In this document: positions 16,838-24,821 of the stretch, piece by piece
How positions within the stretch are numbered: the stretch's first letter is position 1
How the letters are laid out: each line of letters opens with the position of its first letter
DNA from: Caproicibacterium amylolyticum
GTDB lineage: Bacteria > Bacillota > Clostridia > Oscillospirales > Acutalibacteraceae
DNA: 64,000 nt
Reading direction: 5' to 3'
NCBI RefSeq assembly: GCF_014467055.1
Contig: NZ_CP060696.1
Coordinates: 992,001 to 1,056,000 of the forward strand
Notes under the pieces: generated by a model
The model's input: only the letters and a program-made list of their open reading frames with translations
Databases searched by the model: none
Told to the model about the DNA's origin: nothing
Position numbers and translations under genes: made by a program

Positions 16838-17065
16838 TTACTCATCAAGGAATGTCGAGTAAAACACTTCATCATCCGCAGGCTGGAGGGTCTGTATATG
16901 TGAAACCTGCGATTCTTTTGGTTCAGCGTCAACGTACTGCCGGTAATATATGCTGCCACGGTTGCGTTCCGGCTTTGACACATCAAGTATGATATGATTC
17001 TCTTTTAATCGTTCAATTTCCTGCGGCAGTTCGTCTGGAAGGGCTGTTAAGCGTATTTTTACCAT
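16838..17065 (-). CDS. DUF3970-like small protein, first gene of the par operon
   Basis: 75 residues from ATG 17065 with GGAGA upstream. MVKIRLTALPDELPQEIERL, then VSKPERNRGSIYYRQYVDAE matches what I know of the DUF3970 pattern. It is the first gene after the attachment site and is separated from parA by 87 bases. Role unknown; a ribbon-fold DNA-binding or regulatory role is possible. Confidence 0.6.
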   Translation of the reverse strand: MVKIRLTALPDELPQEIERLKENHIILDVSKPERNRGSIYYRQYVDAEPKESQVSHIQTLQPADDEVFYSTFLDE

Positions 17066-17218
17066 AACAATTTCTCCTCTAAAAAGTGGTTTTGGTGGGG
17101 ATTGCATCTGCAATCACAAGACGGATGATATCACAAGTCTTTTTGTTCATCGGTTCACTTCCTTCCCAAGGAGCGACATAATGTGGCTTTTGCGTCGTGT
17201 AAAATAAAAAAAATAGAC

Positions 17219-17232
17219 ACAGAATTTTGTGC
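17219..17232. promoter_or_regulatory. Near-perfect 14-bp inverted repeat at the element border
   Basis: CACAGAATTTTGTG has one mismatched pair. It lies between the first gene of the par operon and the tRNA-Thr half gene, where a promoter, operator or recombination-directionality site would be expected. No clear -35/-10 pair was found in this 200-base gap. Confidence 0.3.
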
Positions 17233-17270
17233 CTACAAATTTAGCAAAAATATTACTGGAAAATCAACAT

Positions 17271-17319
17271 TTGATTTGTAATCAGCAGGTCGTGAGTTCG
17301 AGTCTCTCTGCCAGCTCCA
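17271..17319 (+). repeat. tRNA-Thr(TGT) 3' half: attachment site of the element
   Basis: The sequence matches a tRNA from the anticodon stem onward: TTGATTTGTAATCAG is an anticodon arm with TGT, followed by a variable loop, a T arm with GAGTTCGAGTCTC, acceptor strand TGCCAGC and encoded CCA. No acceptor 5' strand or D arm is present upstream; that sequence is AT-rich and unrelated. A tRNA half of this kind is what site-specific integration into a tRNA gene leaves at the distal end. An intact tRNA-Tyr follows 37 bases on. Confidence 0.75.
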
Positions 17320-17355
17320 ATCTGACTGAAAAATGCGGCCTGCGGGTCGCCATAT

Positions 17356-17439
17356 GGAGGAGTTCCCGAGCGGTCAAAGGGGGCAGACTGTAAATCTGTT
17401 GCTTCGGCTTCGATGGTCCGAATCCATCCTCCTCCACCA
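17356..17439 (+). tRNA. tRNA-Tyr (GTA)
   Basis: Acceptor GGAGGAG pairs with CTCCTCC, discriminator A, encoded CCA. The anticodon loop CTGTAAA carries GTA. A long variable arm (TTGCTTCGGCTTCGA) is present, as expected for bacterial tRNA-Tyr. It belonged to a Thr-Tyr tRNA pair before the element inserted. Confidence 0.92.
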
Positions 17440-17519
17440 AAGCGAAATGAAGCAAGCTGTTAATGCAGTTTGCTTCATTTTTTATTTTTATCAAATCACA
17501 TGAGCTTTTGAGGTGTAAG

Positions 17520-18377
17520 GTGAAAAATTACGATACTCAAAATCTGCAGTTGCTCAATCGCGGCGGTGAAGCAGATATTTACGAATGGCAGAATGACCGC
17601 ATATTAAGAGTTTTACGCGAATACCGCAGAGGCGGTGATGCGTTTGAAAAAGATAAATATGTTTTTTCACTTTTAGCAGAGCATAAAATTTCTGTTCCAA
17701 AAGTATATGAATACTGTACCGCAGATAAAAATCCAGCTGTTATTATACAGAAAATCAATGGGGTGGAACTGACCGATATACTTAAAAAGAACATTTTTCG
17801 CCTCTCCAAAGAAACGGAAGCATTGGTACATATGCAGCTGCAAATAGCAGAGATAGATGCTGCTTATCCGCTGAATAGTGTAAAACAGATTGTTGCCTAT
17901 TTTATGCAAAGCCCGATGGTTACGACGCAGCAGGCGGATTTTGTTAATAAACTTTTGGATGATTTGCCGGACGGCAATAAATTGTGTCACGGCGATTTTC
18001 ATCCCGGTAATATTTTGGTGCAAAACGGACAGAAATATATCATCGACTGGGGCGGAGCACATCGTGGGTGTTTCCTTTCAGATGCGGCACACACCTATCT
18101 GCTGATGAAGCATGTACCACAAATTCCGGGACAGAGTGCCATGCAGCATACTCTTTTACAAGTGGCCGGTGCAATGCTTGCACGGGCATATCTGAAAGCA
18201 GCTCGCCGCAGCGGTGCTTTTCAGGAAGAGCAATTTGCAAAGTGGACGGTTGTCATGGCGTTTTTGCGTGTGCATTACGGTTTGCCGGGGGAACGTACCG
18301 GAAGGTTAAAGTATATTGAAAAATGCGCCGCAGCATATCATGCTGGAGTTCCGGCAGAAAAATGGTATCGTTTATAG
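17520..18377 (+). CDS. Aminoglycoside-phosphotransferase-like small-molecule kinase
   Basis: 285 aa from GTG 17520, with GAGG 6 bases upstream; the longer frame has no ribosome site. The protein-kinase-like fold is visible: a glycine-rich start (LLNRGGEADIYEW), a conserved Lys/Glu region, the catalytic loop LCHGDFHPGNILV (about residues 157-169) and the metal-binding IIDWGGA (about 176-182). The APH family phosphorylates aminoglycosides, choline, homoserine and similar alcohols; the substrate cannot be told. It is the first core gene after the tRNAs and has its own terminator. Confidence 0.75.
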   Translation: MKNYDTQNLQLLNRGGEADIYEWQNDRILRVLREYRRGGDAFEKDKYVFSLLAEHKISVPKVYEYCTADKNPAVIIQKINGVELTDILKKNIFRLSKETEALVHMQLQIAEIDAAYPLNSVKQIVAYFMQSPMVTTQQADFVNKLLDDLPDGNKLCHGDFHPGNILVQNGQKYIIDWGGAHRGCFLSDAAHTYLLMKHVPQIPGQSAMQHTLLQVAGAMLARAYLKAARRSGAFQEEQFAKWTVVMAFLRVHYGLPGERTGRLKYIEKCAAAYHAGVPAEKWYRL

Positions 18378-18385
18378 CAAAAGAA

Positions 18386-18428
18386 AAGGAACCATATCAC
18401 AGCGATCACTGCTTGATATGGTTCCTTT
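18386..18428 (+). terminator. Intrinsic terminator of the kinase gene
   Basis: 15-bp perfect stem AAAGGAACCATATCA / TGATATGGTTCCTTT with a 13-base loop, ending in a short T run. It separates the convergent kinase and hcp genes. Confidence 0.8.
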
Positions 18429-18563
18429 ATGTTTGTCGGAATGGTTGAAGCCCCAGCCGCGATTTTCACAGCTGCGGATAAAAAAGTTTTTTATCAATAT
18501 GGCGATGAGCAGATAACAGAAACTGCTTTCATGTATTTGACGGTAACTGTTCTACTCTGTACA

Positions 18564-20162
18564 TTATTTTGCCAAAAGCTTTTTCAAATCTGCTTCCGGT
18601 GTGCTGATTGGAGCAATCTTGTAGTGCTCAACAAGATAATTCAGCACATTGGGTGAAATAAATGCCGGAAGTGACGGTCCGAGCAAAATGTTTTTAATGC
18701 CGAGGTGCAGCAGTGTCAGTAAAATGCATACTGCTTTTTGTTCGTACCACGACAGCACAAAGGACAGCGGAAGTTCATTTACACCGCATCCAAATGCCTG
18801 CGCAAGAGCAACAGCAACCTGAATGGCACTGTAAGCATCATTGCACTGTCCCATGTCCATAATACGAGGAAGTCCGGCAACTGTACCAAGATCCAAGTCA
18901 TTGAAGCGGTATTTGCCGCAGGCAAGTGTAAGAATGATGGAGTCCTTTGGGGTCTGCTTTACGAAATCTGTGTAATAGTTGCGCCCTGGTTTTGCACCGT
19001 CACATCCTCCGACAAGGAAAAAGTGACTGATTTGTCCGGCTTTGACCGCTGCAACAACTTTATCAGCGACGGAAAGCACTGTGCCATGGCCAAATCCAGT
19101 TGTTACTTCATGCCCGCCATTGATACCGGTAAAGGGTTGGTCTTCCTTGTATCCGCCGAGTTCCAGTGCTTTTTCAATAACCGGGGTAAAGTCTTTGTCT
19201 TCACCGATGTGCTGTACGTTTGGGAAAGAAACGACTTCTGTTGTGAATACCCGGTCTTGATAGGAAGCTTTTGGCGGCATTAGGCAGTTCGTGGTAAAGA
19301 GGATAGGCGCGGGGATATTTGCAAATTCTTTTTGCTGGTTTTGCCAGGCTGTACCGAAGTTACCCTTGAGGTGCGGGTATTTTTTCAGTTCGGGATAGGC
19401 GTGAGCGGGCAGCATTTCACCGTGGGTGTAAATATGAATTCCCTTGCCCTTGGTTTGTTCCAGGAGCAGTTTCAAGTCATGCAGATCATGGCCGGTGATG
19501 ACGATAAACGGGCCTTTTTCAACGGTCAGCGGAACAGTAGTCGGCACCGGTGTCCCGTATGTTTCAGTGTTGGCTTTGTCCAGCAGCGCCATGCATTTCA
19601 GATTGGCTTCACCGGTTTCCAAAACCAGCGGCAGCAAGTCCTTCATTTCGTAATCATACCCAACAGCAAATAAGGCGCGGTAAAAGAAATCGTTGACTTC
19701 GCGGTCAGAATAGCCCAGCACCATGGCATGATAAGCATAGGCGGACATGCCCCGAAGTCCAAAAAGAATCAGCGATTTGAGAGAACGAATATCCGCATCG
19801 GCGTTCCAAACCTTATTCATATCGTAATCATCGTTGCGGGAACACGGGGATCCGCAAGTCGTGCAGTCCGGAACAAGTTTTCTTTTTTCTGCGAGGATAC
19901 GGTCAATCATATCCTGTACTGTTTGATTGTTGAAGTTGACATTGGTTATTGTGGTAAAAAGTCCGGCGAGCATTGCCTCGTCTGTGCTTGCGGTTGGTCT
20001 GTTTGCGTTGCCGTCAACCGAACGTGCCAGTCCAATCAGAGCACCGGTCAGTTCGTCCTGCAGCTTTGCTGTATCGGCGGTTTTTCCGCATACACCGGCA
20101 TGGCCTGTACAACCGCTGCACATTGCTGTCTGCTCACATTGAAAACAAAACATTTCACTCAT
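18564..20162 (-). CDS. hcp: Hybrid cluster protein (hydroxylamine/NO-stress reductase)
   Basis: 532 aa, the length usual for Hcp. N-terminal cysteines (C6, C9, C15, C18, C25 in FCFQCEQTAMCSGC and GVCGK) bind the Fe-S cluster. Downstream are the hybrid-cluster ligand regions TTCGSPC, HGEMLPAHAYPEL, FTTNCLMPP, GGCDGAKPGRNYY and LACGKYRFN. The enzyme works in the cytosol, reduces hydroxylamine or nitric oxide, and in several bacteria handles nitrosative stress. It is last in an operon with a cupin and a ferredoxin, its likely electron donor, and divergent from a Crp/Fnr-type gene, as in HcpR-controlled loci. Confidence 0.93.
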   Translation of the reverse strand: MSEMFCFQCEQTAMCSGCTGHAGVCGKTADTAKLQDELTGALIGLARSVDGNANRPTASTDEAMLAGLFTTITNVNFNNQTVQDMIDRILAEKRKLVPDCTTCGSPCSRNDDYDMNKVWNADADIRSLKSLILFGLRGMSAYAYHAMVLGYSDREVNDFFYRALFAVGYDYEMKDLLPLVLETGEANLKCMALLDKANTETYGTPVPTTVPLTVEKGPFIVITGHDLHDLKLLLEQTKGKGIHIYTHGEMLPAHAYPELKKYPHLKGNFGTAWQNQQKEFANIPAPILFTTNCLMPPKASYQDRVFTTEVVSFPNVQHIGEDKDFTPVIEKALELGGYKEDQPFTGINGGHEVTTGFGHGTVLSVADKVVAAVKAGQISHFFLVGGCDGAKPGRNYYTDFVKQTPKDSIILTLACGKYRFNDLDLGTVAGLPRIMDMGQCNDAYSAIQVAVALAQAFGCGVNELPLSFVLSWYEQKAVCILLTLLHLGIKNILLGPSLPAFISPNVLNYLVEHYKIAPISTPEADLKKLLAK

Positions 20163-20181
20163 TGTTAAAGTCCTCCTTCAA

Positions 20182-20370
20182 TTATTCTTCTTCACTGATT
20201 ACGGATACCGGGCAGTTTTCACAGGCTTCCTTTACGGCAGCCTCATCATCAGAAGACGGCTCGGCATATACCTCGGCCAAACCATCATCGGCGATCCGAA
20301 AAACATTTGGGCAGGTGCCGGCACACAGACCGCACCCGATGCAGCCGCTTCTGTCAATGATTACTTTCAT
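20182..20370 (-). CDS. 4Fe-4S ferredoxin
   Basis: 62 residues with one cluster motif CIGCGLCAGTCP (residues 10-21) and the fourth ligand in CENCPV near the end; the acidic second half is typical of small single-cluster ferredoxins. The start overlaps the cupin gene by 17 bases and its stop is 19 bases from hcp, so the three are co-transcribed. It probably passes electrons to Hcp. Confidence 0.88.
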   Translation of the reverse strand: MKVIIDRSGCIGCGLCAGTCPNVFRIADDGLAEVYAEPSSDDEAAVKEACENCPVSVISEEE

Positions 20371-20722
20371 TTTTTAACTCCTCTCTGTTTGTGGGGAAAA
20401 CAACAGTCAGCAGCATCTTGAATGCTTCTTCTGCAAAGACGGCGTGTTTAATCTTTGCAGGCATGATTAGTGTTTCACCGGCATGGACATGATAAGGTGT
20501 TCCGCCAACAGTAAAACGTCCGGTACCGTCCAGAACCTGCACCATGGCATCGCCTTCGGAATCATGTGCGCTGATTTCTTCATCTTTGTCAAAAGCAAAC
20601 AGCGTCATGCTGACGAAATCGTTTTGTACCAGCGTTTTGCTTACGACTTGACCTGGCTGTACTTCGACTTGTGCTGTCAGCGGAAGTACAGTTTCTGATT
20701 TGATGTTTTTAATGTAGCTCAT
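20354..20722 (-). CDS. Cupin-domain protein
   Basis: 122 aa single-domain cupin: motif 1 around DKDEEISAHDSEGDAMVQVLDG, motif 2 PYHVHAGETLIMPAKIKHAV with a metal-binding His pattern. Ribosome site GAAAGGGG. First gene of the hcp operon. Similar small cupins accompany hcp in other anaerobes; substrate unknown. An inverted repeat TTGTAAAACAA lies about 20 bases upstream of the start. Confidence 0.8.
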   Translation of the reverse strand: MSYIKNIKSETVLPLTAQVEVQPGQVVSKTLVQNDFVSMTLFAFDKDEEISAHDSEGDAMVQVLDGTGRFTVGGTPYHVHAGETLIMPAKIKHAVFAEEAFKMLLTVVFPTNREELKNESNH

Positions 20723-20742
20723 TGTTTGACCCCTTTCAAAGT

Positions 20743-20753
20743 TTGTAAAACAA
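20743..20753. promoter_or_regulatory. Candidate Crp/Fnr-type operator before the cupin-ferredoxin-hcp operon
   Basis: TTGTAAAACAA, an inverted repeat close to the GTTGTAAAAACAAC site between the Fe-S protein and regulator genes (21552-21565). It lies between the cupin start and the preceding gene. Its distance from the start codon is short, so its mode of action is unclear. Confidence 0.4.
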
Positions 20754-20790
20754 GTATTTGCCTATCATAACATGACATTGATGTTAGAAA

Positions 20791-21492
20791 TCAGTCCAAA
20801 ATTTCACCTTCCGTGGAAAGTGTAACGACCTGCCACGGAATCATTTTGCCGCTGCGCTGCAGTGCTGTTTTCACAGCGTTTTCAATACCGCCGCAGCAGG
20901 GGACTTCCATGCGTACAACTGTAACACTCTTAATGTCATTGCGGCTCAATATCTCTGTGAGTTTATCGGCGTAGTCACCTTCGTCCAGCTTAGGGCAGCC
21001 AATCAGGGTGATATGGTTTTTGATGAATCTTTCATGGAAATCAGCGCGCGCATAAGCTGTGCAGTCCGCAGCAATCAGCAGTTTTGTTCCATTGAAATAG
21101 GGTGCATTTACAGGCGCCAGTTTGATCTGCACAGGCCACTGCCCAAGCTGTGAAGCGCATCCGGCTTCGGTGACAGCTGCTGTGGGTGTGCTGACTGCGT
21201 GACTGATTGTGCGAGCTCTGCTTCCAGGGCAGCCTGCGGGGAAAGAACCAGCTTTTTTGGCTTTATTCGTCAGCACTGCCTTTTCATCGTACGCAGCGGC
21301 TTCCCGCTCTGTAAAAGTAATTGCACCAGTTGGGCAGGAGGGCAGGCAGTCGCCTAAGCCATCGCAGTAGTCATCACGCATCAGTTTTGCTTTGCCGTTT
21401 ACCATTTCAATAGCGCCTTCGTGGCAGGCAGCTGCGCACATGCCGCAGCCGTTACATTTTTCCTCATTAATTTGAATGATTTTACGTTTCAT
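20791..21492 (-). CDS. Iron-sulfur protein with two N-terminal 4Fe-4S motifs
   Basis: 233 aa. Residues 1-65 are a bacterial ferredoxin-like pair: CNGCGMCAAACHEGAI and a second set in YCDGLGDCLPSCPTGAI. The C-terminal part (about 110-230) has LLIAADCTAYARADFHERF, LIGCPKLDEGDYADKL and MEVPCCGGIE, a cysteine-bearing domain seen in clostridial Fe-S proteins linked to Hcp and related oxidoreductases. It probably takes part in electron supply or stress repair; the exact role is unknown. A putative activator site lies at about -41.5 of its predicted promoter. Confidence 0.8.
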   Translation of the reverse strand: MKRKIIQINEEKCNGCGMCAAACHEGAIEMVNGKAKLMRDDYCDGLGDCLPSCPTGAITFTEREAAAYDEKAVLTNKAKKAGSFPAGCPGSRARTISHAVSTPTAAVTEAGCASQLGQWPVQIKLAPVNAPYFNGTKLLIAADCTAYARADFHERFIKNHITLIGCPKLDEGDYADKLTEILSRNDIKSVTVVRMEVPCCGGIENAVKTALQRSGKMIPWQVVTLSTEGEILD

Positions 21493-21523
21493 TTATTTTT
21501 ATCTCCCTTGTTTTTCTGATGTA

Positions 21524-21529
21524 AGTATA
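21524..21529 (-). promoter_or_regulatory. -10 element of the Fe-S protein gene
   Basis: TATACT on the minus strand. The predicted start point is about 21517; there is no good -35, which is typical of an activator-dependent promoter. The palindrome 21552-21565 is centred about 41.5 bases upstream of that start point. Confidence 0.5.
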
Positions 21530-21551
21530 TTACAATATTAAAAACAAGTAT

Positions 21552-21565
21552 GTTGTAAAAACAAC
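21552..21565. promoter_or_regulatory. Candidate operator of the Crp/Fnr-type regulator
   Basis: GTTGT-AAAA-ACAAC, a perfect 5-bp inverted repeat in the divergent 89-base gap between the Fe-S protein gene and the regulator gene. Its spacing from the TATACT box matches a class II activator position, and it lies close upstream of the regulator's own start, allowing autoregulation. Confidence 0.55.
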
Positions 21566-21581
21566 AAAAGAGGATTATTTT

Positions 21582-22262
21582 ATGGAAAATATTGATTTAT
21601 TTCTTTTAAAGCGCTCAAAACTTTTTAACGGAACCCAAGAAAAAGAAATTGCAGCTATGCTTTCCTGCCTTTCTGCGGAAAGGAAAAAGTATGACCGCGA
21701 CAGTTATATCCTGCGGTTGGGAGAGCATGTCCATTTGGTTGGGATTGTACTCTCGGGGCGCATTAATATTGTAAAGGAAGATTATTGGGGTAACCGAAAT
21801 ATCGTGGCGGCAGTCAAGCCGGGCATGTCATTTGCGGAAAGCTATGCCTGTGCAGCGGATATTCCACTTGGGGTCAGTGTGCAGGCGGCAGTGGATGCAG
21901 AAGTACTTTGGATGGACATCCGAAAAATACTGTGCACCTGCTCATCAGCCTGCGAATTCCACAACCGCCTGATTCAGAATTTGGTTTCTCTGCTTGCTTC
22001 CAAAAACCTGCTGATGAATGAAAAACTGACTTTTTTAGCGCAGCGCAGTACACGCGAAAAGCTGTTGTCCTACCTTTCTGCGGAATCCATGCGGCAGGGA
22101 AATGCGGCATTTGAGATTCCCTTTGACCGCCAGCAGTTAGCAGATTTCCTTTCTGTTGACCGCAGCGCTATGTCAAATGAGCTTTCCAAAATGCGCAAAG
22201 ACGGCATTGTAGAGTACAGCAAGAACCATTTTACTCTTTTACATGATATAGAACAGATTTAG
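21582..22262 (+). CDS. Crp/Fnr-family transcription regulator (HcpR-like by context)
   Basis: 226 aa: cyclic-nucleotide-binding-like beta barrel at residues 15-120 (LFNGTQEKEIAAMLSCLSAE, then SYILRLGEHVHLVGIVLSGR), a dimer helix at 120-145, and a winged helix with DRQQLADFLSVDRSAMSNEL at about 183-202. Cysteines cluster at 117-123 (KILCTCSSACEF), not in the Fnr N-terminal pattern. Divergent from the hcp/Fe-S genes, it most likely senses NO or redox state and controls them. That function is inferred from context. Confidence 0.82.
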   Translation: MENIDLFLLKRSKLFNGTQEKEIAAMLSCLSAERKKYDRDSYILRLGEHVHLVGIVLSGRINIVKEDYWGNRNIVAAVKPGMSFAESYACAADIPLGVSVQAAVDAEVLWMDIRKILCTCSSACEFHNRLIQNLVSLLASKNLLMNEKLTFLAQRSTREKLLSYLSAESMRQGNAAFEIPFDRQQLADFLSVDRSAMSNELSKMRKDGIVEYSKNHFTLLHDIEQI

Positions 22263-22276
22263 CCGGATTTTCACAA

Positions 22277-22325
22277 AAAAGGACCAGCCCTGCGGGAGTA
22301 TCTGCTTCCCGTCGGGCGGCCCTTC
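22277..22325 (+). terminator. Probable terminator after the Crp/Fnr-type gene
   Basis: Long imperfect hairpin from AAGGACCAGCCC to GGGCGGCCCTT enclosing a CGGGAG/CTTCCCG stem, just after the TAG stop; followed by CTTGTG, so only a weak T run. Confidence 0.5.
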
Positions 22326-22348
22326 TTGTGAAGAATAAACTGAAAAAA

Positions 22349-22615
22349 TTAATGGTTTCTGCGAATTGCATTTACAATCCAGAGGAGAATTACAGCGCCG
22401 ACGATGGCCACAATCAGACTCCAAAGGTTGAATCCGGTGAATCCGCTTCCACCCAGCAGGCTCATAATGATGCCGCCAATAAAGGCGCCTATGATACCGA
22501 CAACGATATTAGCCACAGGTCCCATCCTGCTGTCATTTCCCGTAATTTTGCTGGCAATCCAACCTGCCACTGCACCAATGATCAGCCAGCCTATAATCCA
22601 CAATAACCACTCCAT
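22349..22615 (-). CDS. GlsB/YeaQ/YmgE-family membrane protein
   Basis: 88 residues from ATG 22615, with GAAAGGGG upstream; the longer reading runs into non-coding sequence. Three hydrophobic segments with the family's glycine pattern (WIIGWLIIGAVAGWIASKIT, NIVVGIIGAFIGGII, LWSLIVAIVGAVILLWIVN). These small transglycosylase-associated proteins are induced by envelope or general stress. Single gene with its own terminator region. Confidence 0.85.
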   Translation of the reverse strand: MEWLLWIIGWLIIGAVAGWIASKITGNDSRMGPVANIVVGIIGAFIGGIIMSLLGGSGFTGFNLWSLIVAIVGAVILLWIVNAIRRNH

Positions 22616-22792
22616 TAATATTCCCCTTTCGGTTCTGCTTAGTGAATAGTATTTGAAAGAGTTCGACAAATATACGCTTTCATTTTGGTAAAAATTAAAA
22701 TTTTTAATTCCTGAAAAAGTAGCTTTGTGCTCAAAGTAAAGGACAATGCGCCCTAAAATCAGGACTACAGAGTGAATGTTCAAAATCATAAA

Positions 22793-22831
22793 AAAATGAG
22801 GCCGGCTGTATAGTACAGTCTGCCTCATTTT
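22793..22831. terminator. Bidirectional hairpin terminator
   Basis: 10-bp perfect stem AAAATGAGGC / GCCTCATTTT with an inner CTGT/ACAG stem. A-rich and T-rich flanks on both strands. It stands upstream of the GlsB-like gene and downstream of the minus-strand cysteine-rich gene (22869-23633), whose transcript it probably ends. Confidence 0.7.
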
Positions 22832-22868
22832 GCATTAAAAAATACTTTCATGGAAAAGAGCTGCACGC

Positions 22869-23633
22869 TTACACAGGGTAAAACTGCTCATTTGGGAATT
22901 TCATTTTCTGAAAATATTCGCATGGTGTGTGGCCGCAGACGTCACATTCGCGCAGCTTCATGATTTTGCAGCTGCAGACTTTTTGGCAGGTAGAGCGTGC
23001 CAGCTGTACGGTGCCGATCATGCCAACTGCTGCGTACACATAATTGCAGGGTTCATCATAAGGTCCCCAGCAGCAGGAAGGTTTCAGCCATGCTTTCAGC
23101 GGCAGTGCTTCTGCATTTACAAGGAACCGCAGACTGCTGCATTCTTCACCGTTTGTTGTAAAAAGCTTTATCGGCGGTTCTGTGCCGCCGAAAAGCGTTA
23201 CTGAAAATCTGCAGGAAAGGCCGGCTTCAATCCATGTACGTTCTGCTGCTGGTTCTGTATCATGCGGAATGTCTTGGCAGCATACAATTTGAAAAGGTAC
23301 GCCTGCAGCATTCAGCAACTGCAGGGAAAACGCAAATGAAAGTACAATATCAGCAGACCAGAATCCGGCTTTCTGCGCAGCAGGCAGTATGCTGCAAACT
23401 TTGATTTGTGTGATGCGGAAGCTTTCTGCATCTATTTTGGCACAAGTGGTGCAGAGCGGTGCCGCAATTTCATGTCCCGGCAAAATGACCTTACCTAATT
23501 TTTCGCAGTTTTTCCCACTGGGCAGAATGACACAGCTGCATGCTTCCTTTGAGAGTACCGGACCGATGTTCTCACAGCGCTTTAGTATGCACTGATCGTA
23601 AATTTGTAAGACAGAAATTGCTTCTTCCGTCAT
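22869..23633 (-). CDS. Cysteine-rich protein, possibly spore-coat related
   Basis: 254 aa from ATG 23633 with GGGGTG 6-7 bases upstream. It has over 20 Cys residues, several in pairs (CSCVIL, CTTCAK, CCWGPYDEPC, VCSCKI, CDVCGH), and no signal peptide or membrane segment. The opening YDQCILKRCENIGPVLSKE and the phrase SVTLFGG recall from memory a clostridial family of cysteine-rich proteins with YDxCRxQ starts thought to be spore-associated; I cannot check that. Divergent from the glycosyltransferase genes, which would fit a decorated spore or cell surface. Confidence 0.5.
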   Translation of the reverse strand: MTEEAISVLQIYDQCILKRCENIGPVLSKEACSCVILPSGKNCEKLGKVILPGHEIAAPLCTTCAKIDAESFRITQIKVCSILPAAQKAGFWSADIVLSFAFSLQLLNAAGVPFQIVCCQDIPHDTEPAAERTWIEAGLSCRFSVTLFGGTEPPIKLFTTNGEECSSLRFLVNAEALPLKAWLKPSCCWGPYDEPCNYVYAAVGMIGTVQLARSTCQKVCSCKIMKLRECDVCGHTPCEYFQKMKFPNEQFYPV

Positions 23634-23723
23634 TCCACTCACCCCGTGCTGCTTTTATATTTATTCACACAGTATGCTTCTGCTTCTCAAAAGGTGCAGC
23701 GAAGCAGGGAGGTGCCCAAATCC

Positions 23724-24719
23724 ATGAAAACGCTGCTTTGTATTCGGAGCGATTATTTGACCAGTTTTGCGGGGGATTCCAGGCAACTGCTGGAAACAGC
23801 CGCATTTTTACGCAGGCATGGTGCGGATGTTCAGATTTGCACTGCAGCTGATTCTATAAAAAAATGTGATGCGGTGCATCTTTTTAACTTGACGCGCATT
23901 ACGGAAACCTATGCTTTTTTTCAAGCTGCGGTGCAGTACCGAAAGCGCATTTTGCTGACGCCAATCTTTTGGGATTTAAGCAGGTATTATCAGTTTATGA
24001 AAGACGAGGTACAGTTGGCACAGTGGGAATATTATAAAAGTTTTCGCAGAGAAATTTTGCAGGGATGCAGCATGGTATGTCCCTCCGGCAGGCTGGAGGA
24101 AACCCGTCTGTGTATGGACAGCGGTACGATTTTTCCCAGCACGGTAGTGCCCTGCGGCGTTTTTGCACCACAGCGGGAAGATACTTTAACGGAAAGGATT
24201 TTTGCACACAAGCCATATCTTTTCTGTTCAGCGCGAATCTGCCCGCGAAAAAACCAGCTGGCACTCTGCAAAGCGGCAAATCAAATCGGAATTAACGTTG
24301 TTCTTGCAGGCAAAGACGAGTGTCAGCCATACCTGACAAAGTGCCTTGCTTACCCAAATGTTTTTTATGCGGGCTTTTTGCGGGAAAATCAGCTTTGGCC
24401 AATTTACCGGAATGCGGCGCTGCATGTGCTTTGCAGTTTTGTTGAAACACCCGGGCTTTCCAGCCTGGAGGCGGGACTTGCCGGTGCAGATCTGCTTTCC
24501 ACCAGCGCAGGAAACGCATATGAATATTTTGGTGAAGATGCTTGTTACTGTGACCCGTATGATGAGAGCAGCCTGAAAGACGCAATTCTTACAGCACTTT
24601 CAAAGTCAAAACAGCCTGCCCTGCGGCAGCGAATCCGGGAGCAGTTCCTTTGGGAAAATGCTTTGCAGCCTTTGCAGCAGGTTTACCGAAACTTTGGGTT
24701 ATGTTCGCCCGCAGTGTAA
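23724..24719 (+). CDS. Glycosyltransferase, GT4-like
   Basis: 331 aa from ATG 23724 with GGGAGG 10 bases upstream. The C-terminal Rossmann domain shows the GT-B signature: LFCSARICPRKNQLALCKAA (nucleotide-binding loop), LAGKDE, then VETPGLSSLEAGLAGADLLS, the E-x7-E donor-sugar motif region of retaining GT4 enzymes. The N-terminal acceptor domain begins KTLLCIRSDYLTSFAGDSRQ. Cytosolic, membrane-peripheral type. First gene of a plus-strand set with an epimerase and a second GT4. Donor and acceptor unknown. Confidence 0.78.
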   Translation: MKTLLCIRSDYLTSFAGDSRQLLETAAFLRRHGADVQICTAADSIKKCDAVHLFNLTRITETYAFFQAAVQYRKRILLTPIFWDLSRYYQFMKDEVQLAQWEYYKSFRREILQGCSMVCPSGRLEETRLCMDSGTIFPSTVVPCGVFAPQREDTLTERIFAHKPYLFCSARICPRKNQLALCKAANQIGINVVLAGKDECQPYLTKCLAYPNVFYAGFLRENQLWPIYRNAALHVLCSFVETPGLSSLEAGLAGADLLSTSAGNAYEYFGEDACYCDPYDESSLKDAILTALSKSKQPALRQRIREQFLWENALQPLQQVYRNFGLCSPAV

Positions 24720-24821
24720 AAGCAGCGCAGTTCCTTTCCTCTTATAAGCACATTCGCTTTCTCTGGAACATATTGTGGAACTAAGACTGTGATAATTTTG
24801 GGGCAACGGCGAGGCGATGTC

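Larger units (their letters stand above)
1..17319. mobile_element. Integrated conjugative/plasmid-like element (right part)
   Basis: This stretch carries a RepA_N initiator, ParA/ParB partition genes, many short overlapping minus-strand genes, a CHAP hydrolase and a giant surface adhesin. It ends exactly at a 3' half tRNA-Thr sequence. That combination is typical of ICEs or integrated plasmids of Clostridia. No integrase, relaxase or VirB4/VirD4-type gene is inside the window, so the conjugation and integration modules are inferred to lie beyond the left edge. The left border is not seen. Confidence 0.7.

Noticed and set aside
17271..17319. Functional tRNA-Thr gene
   Set aside because: The acceptor 5' strand and D arm are missing; only the 3' half exists.
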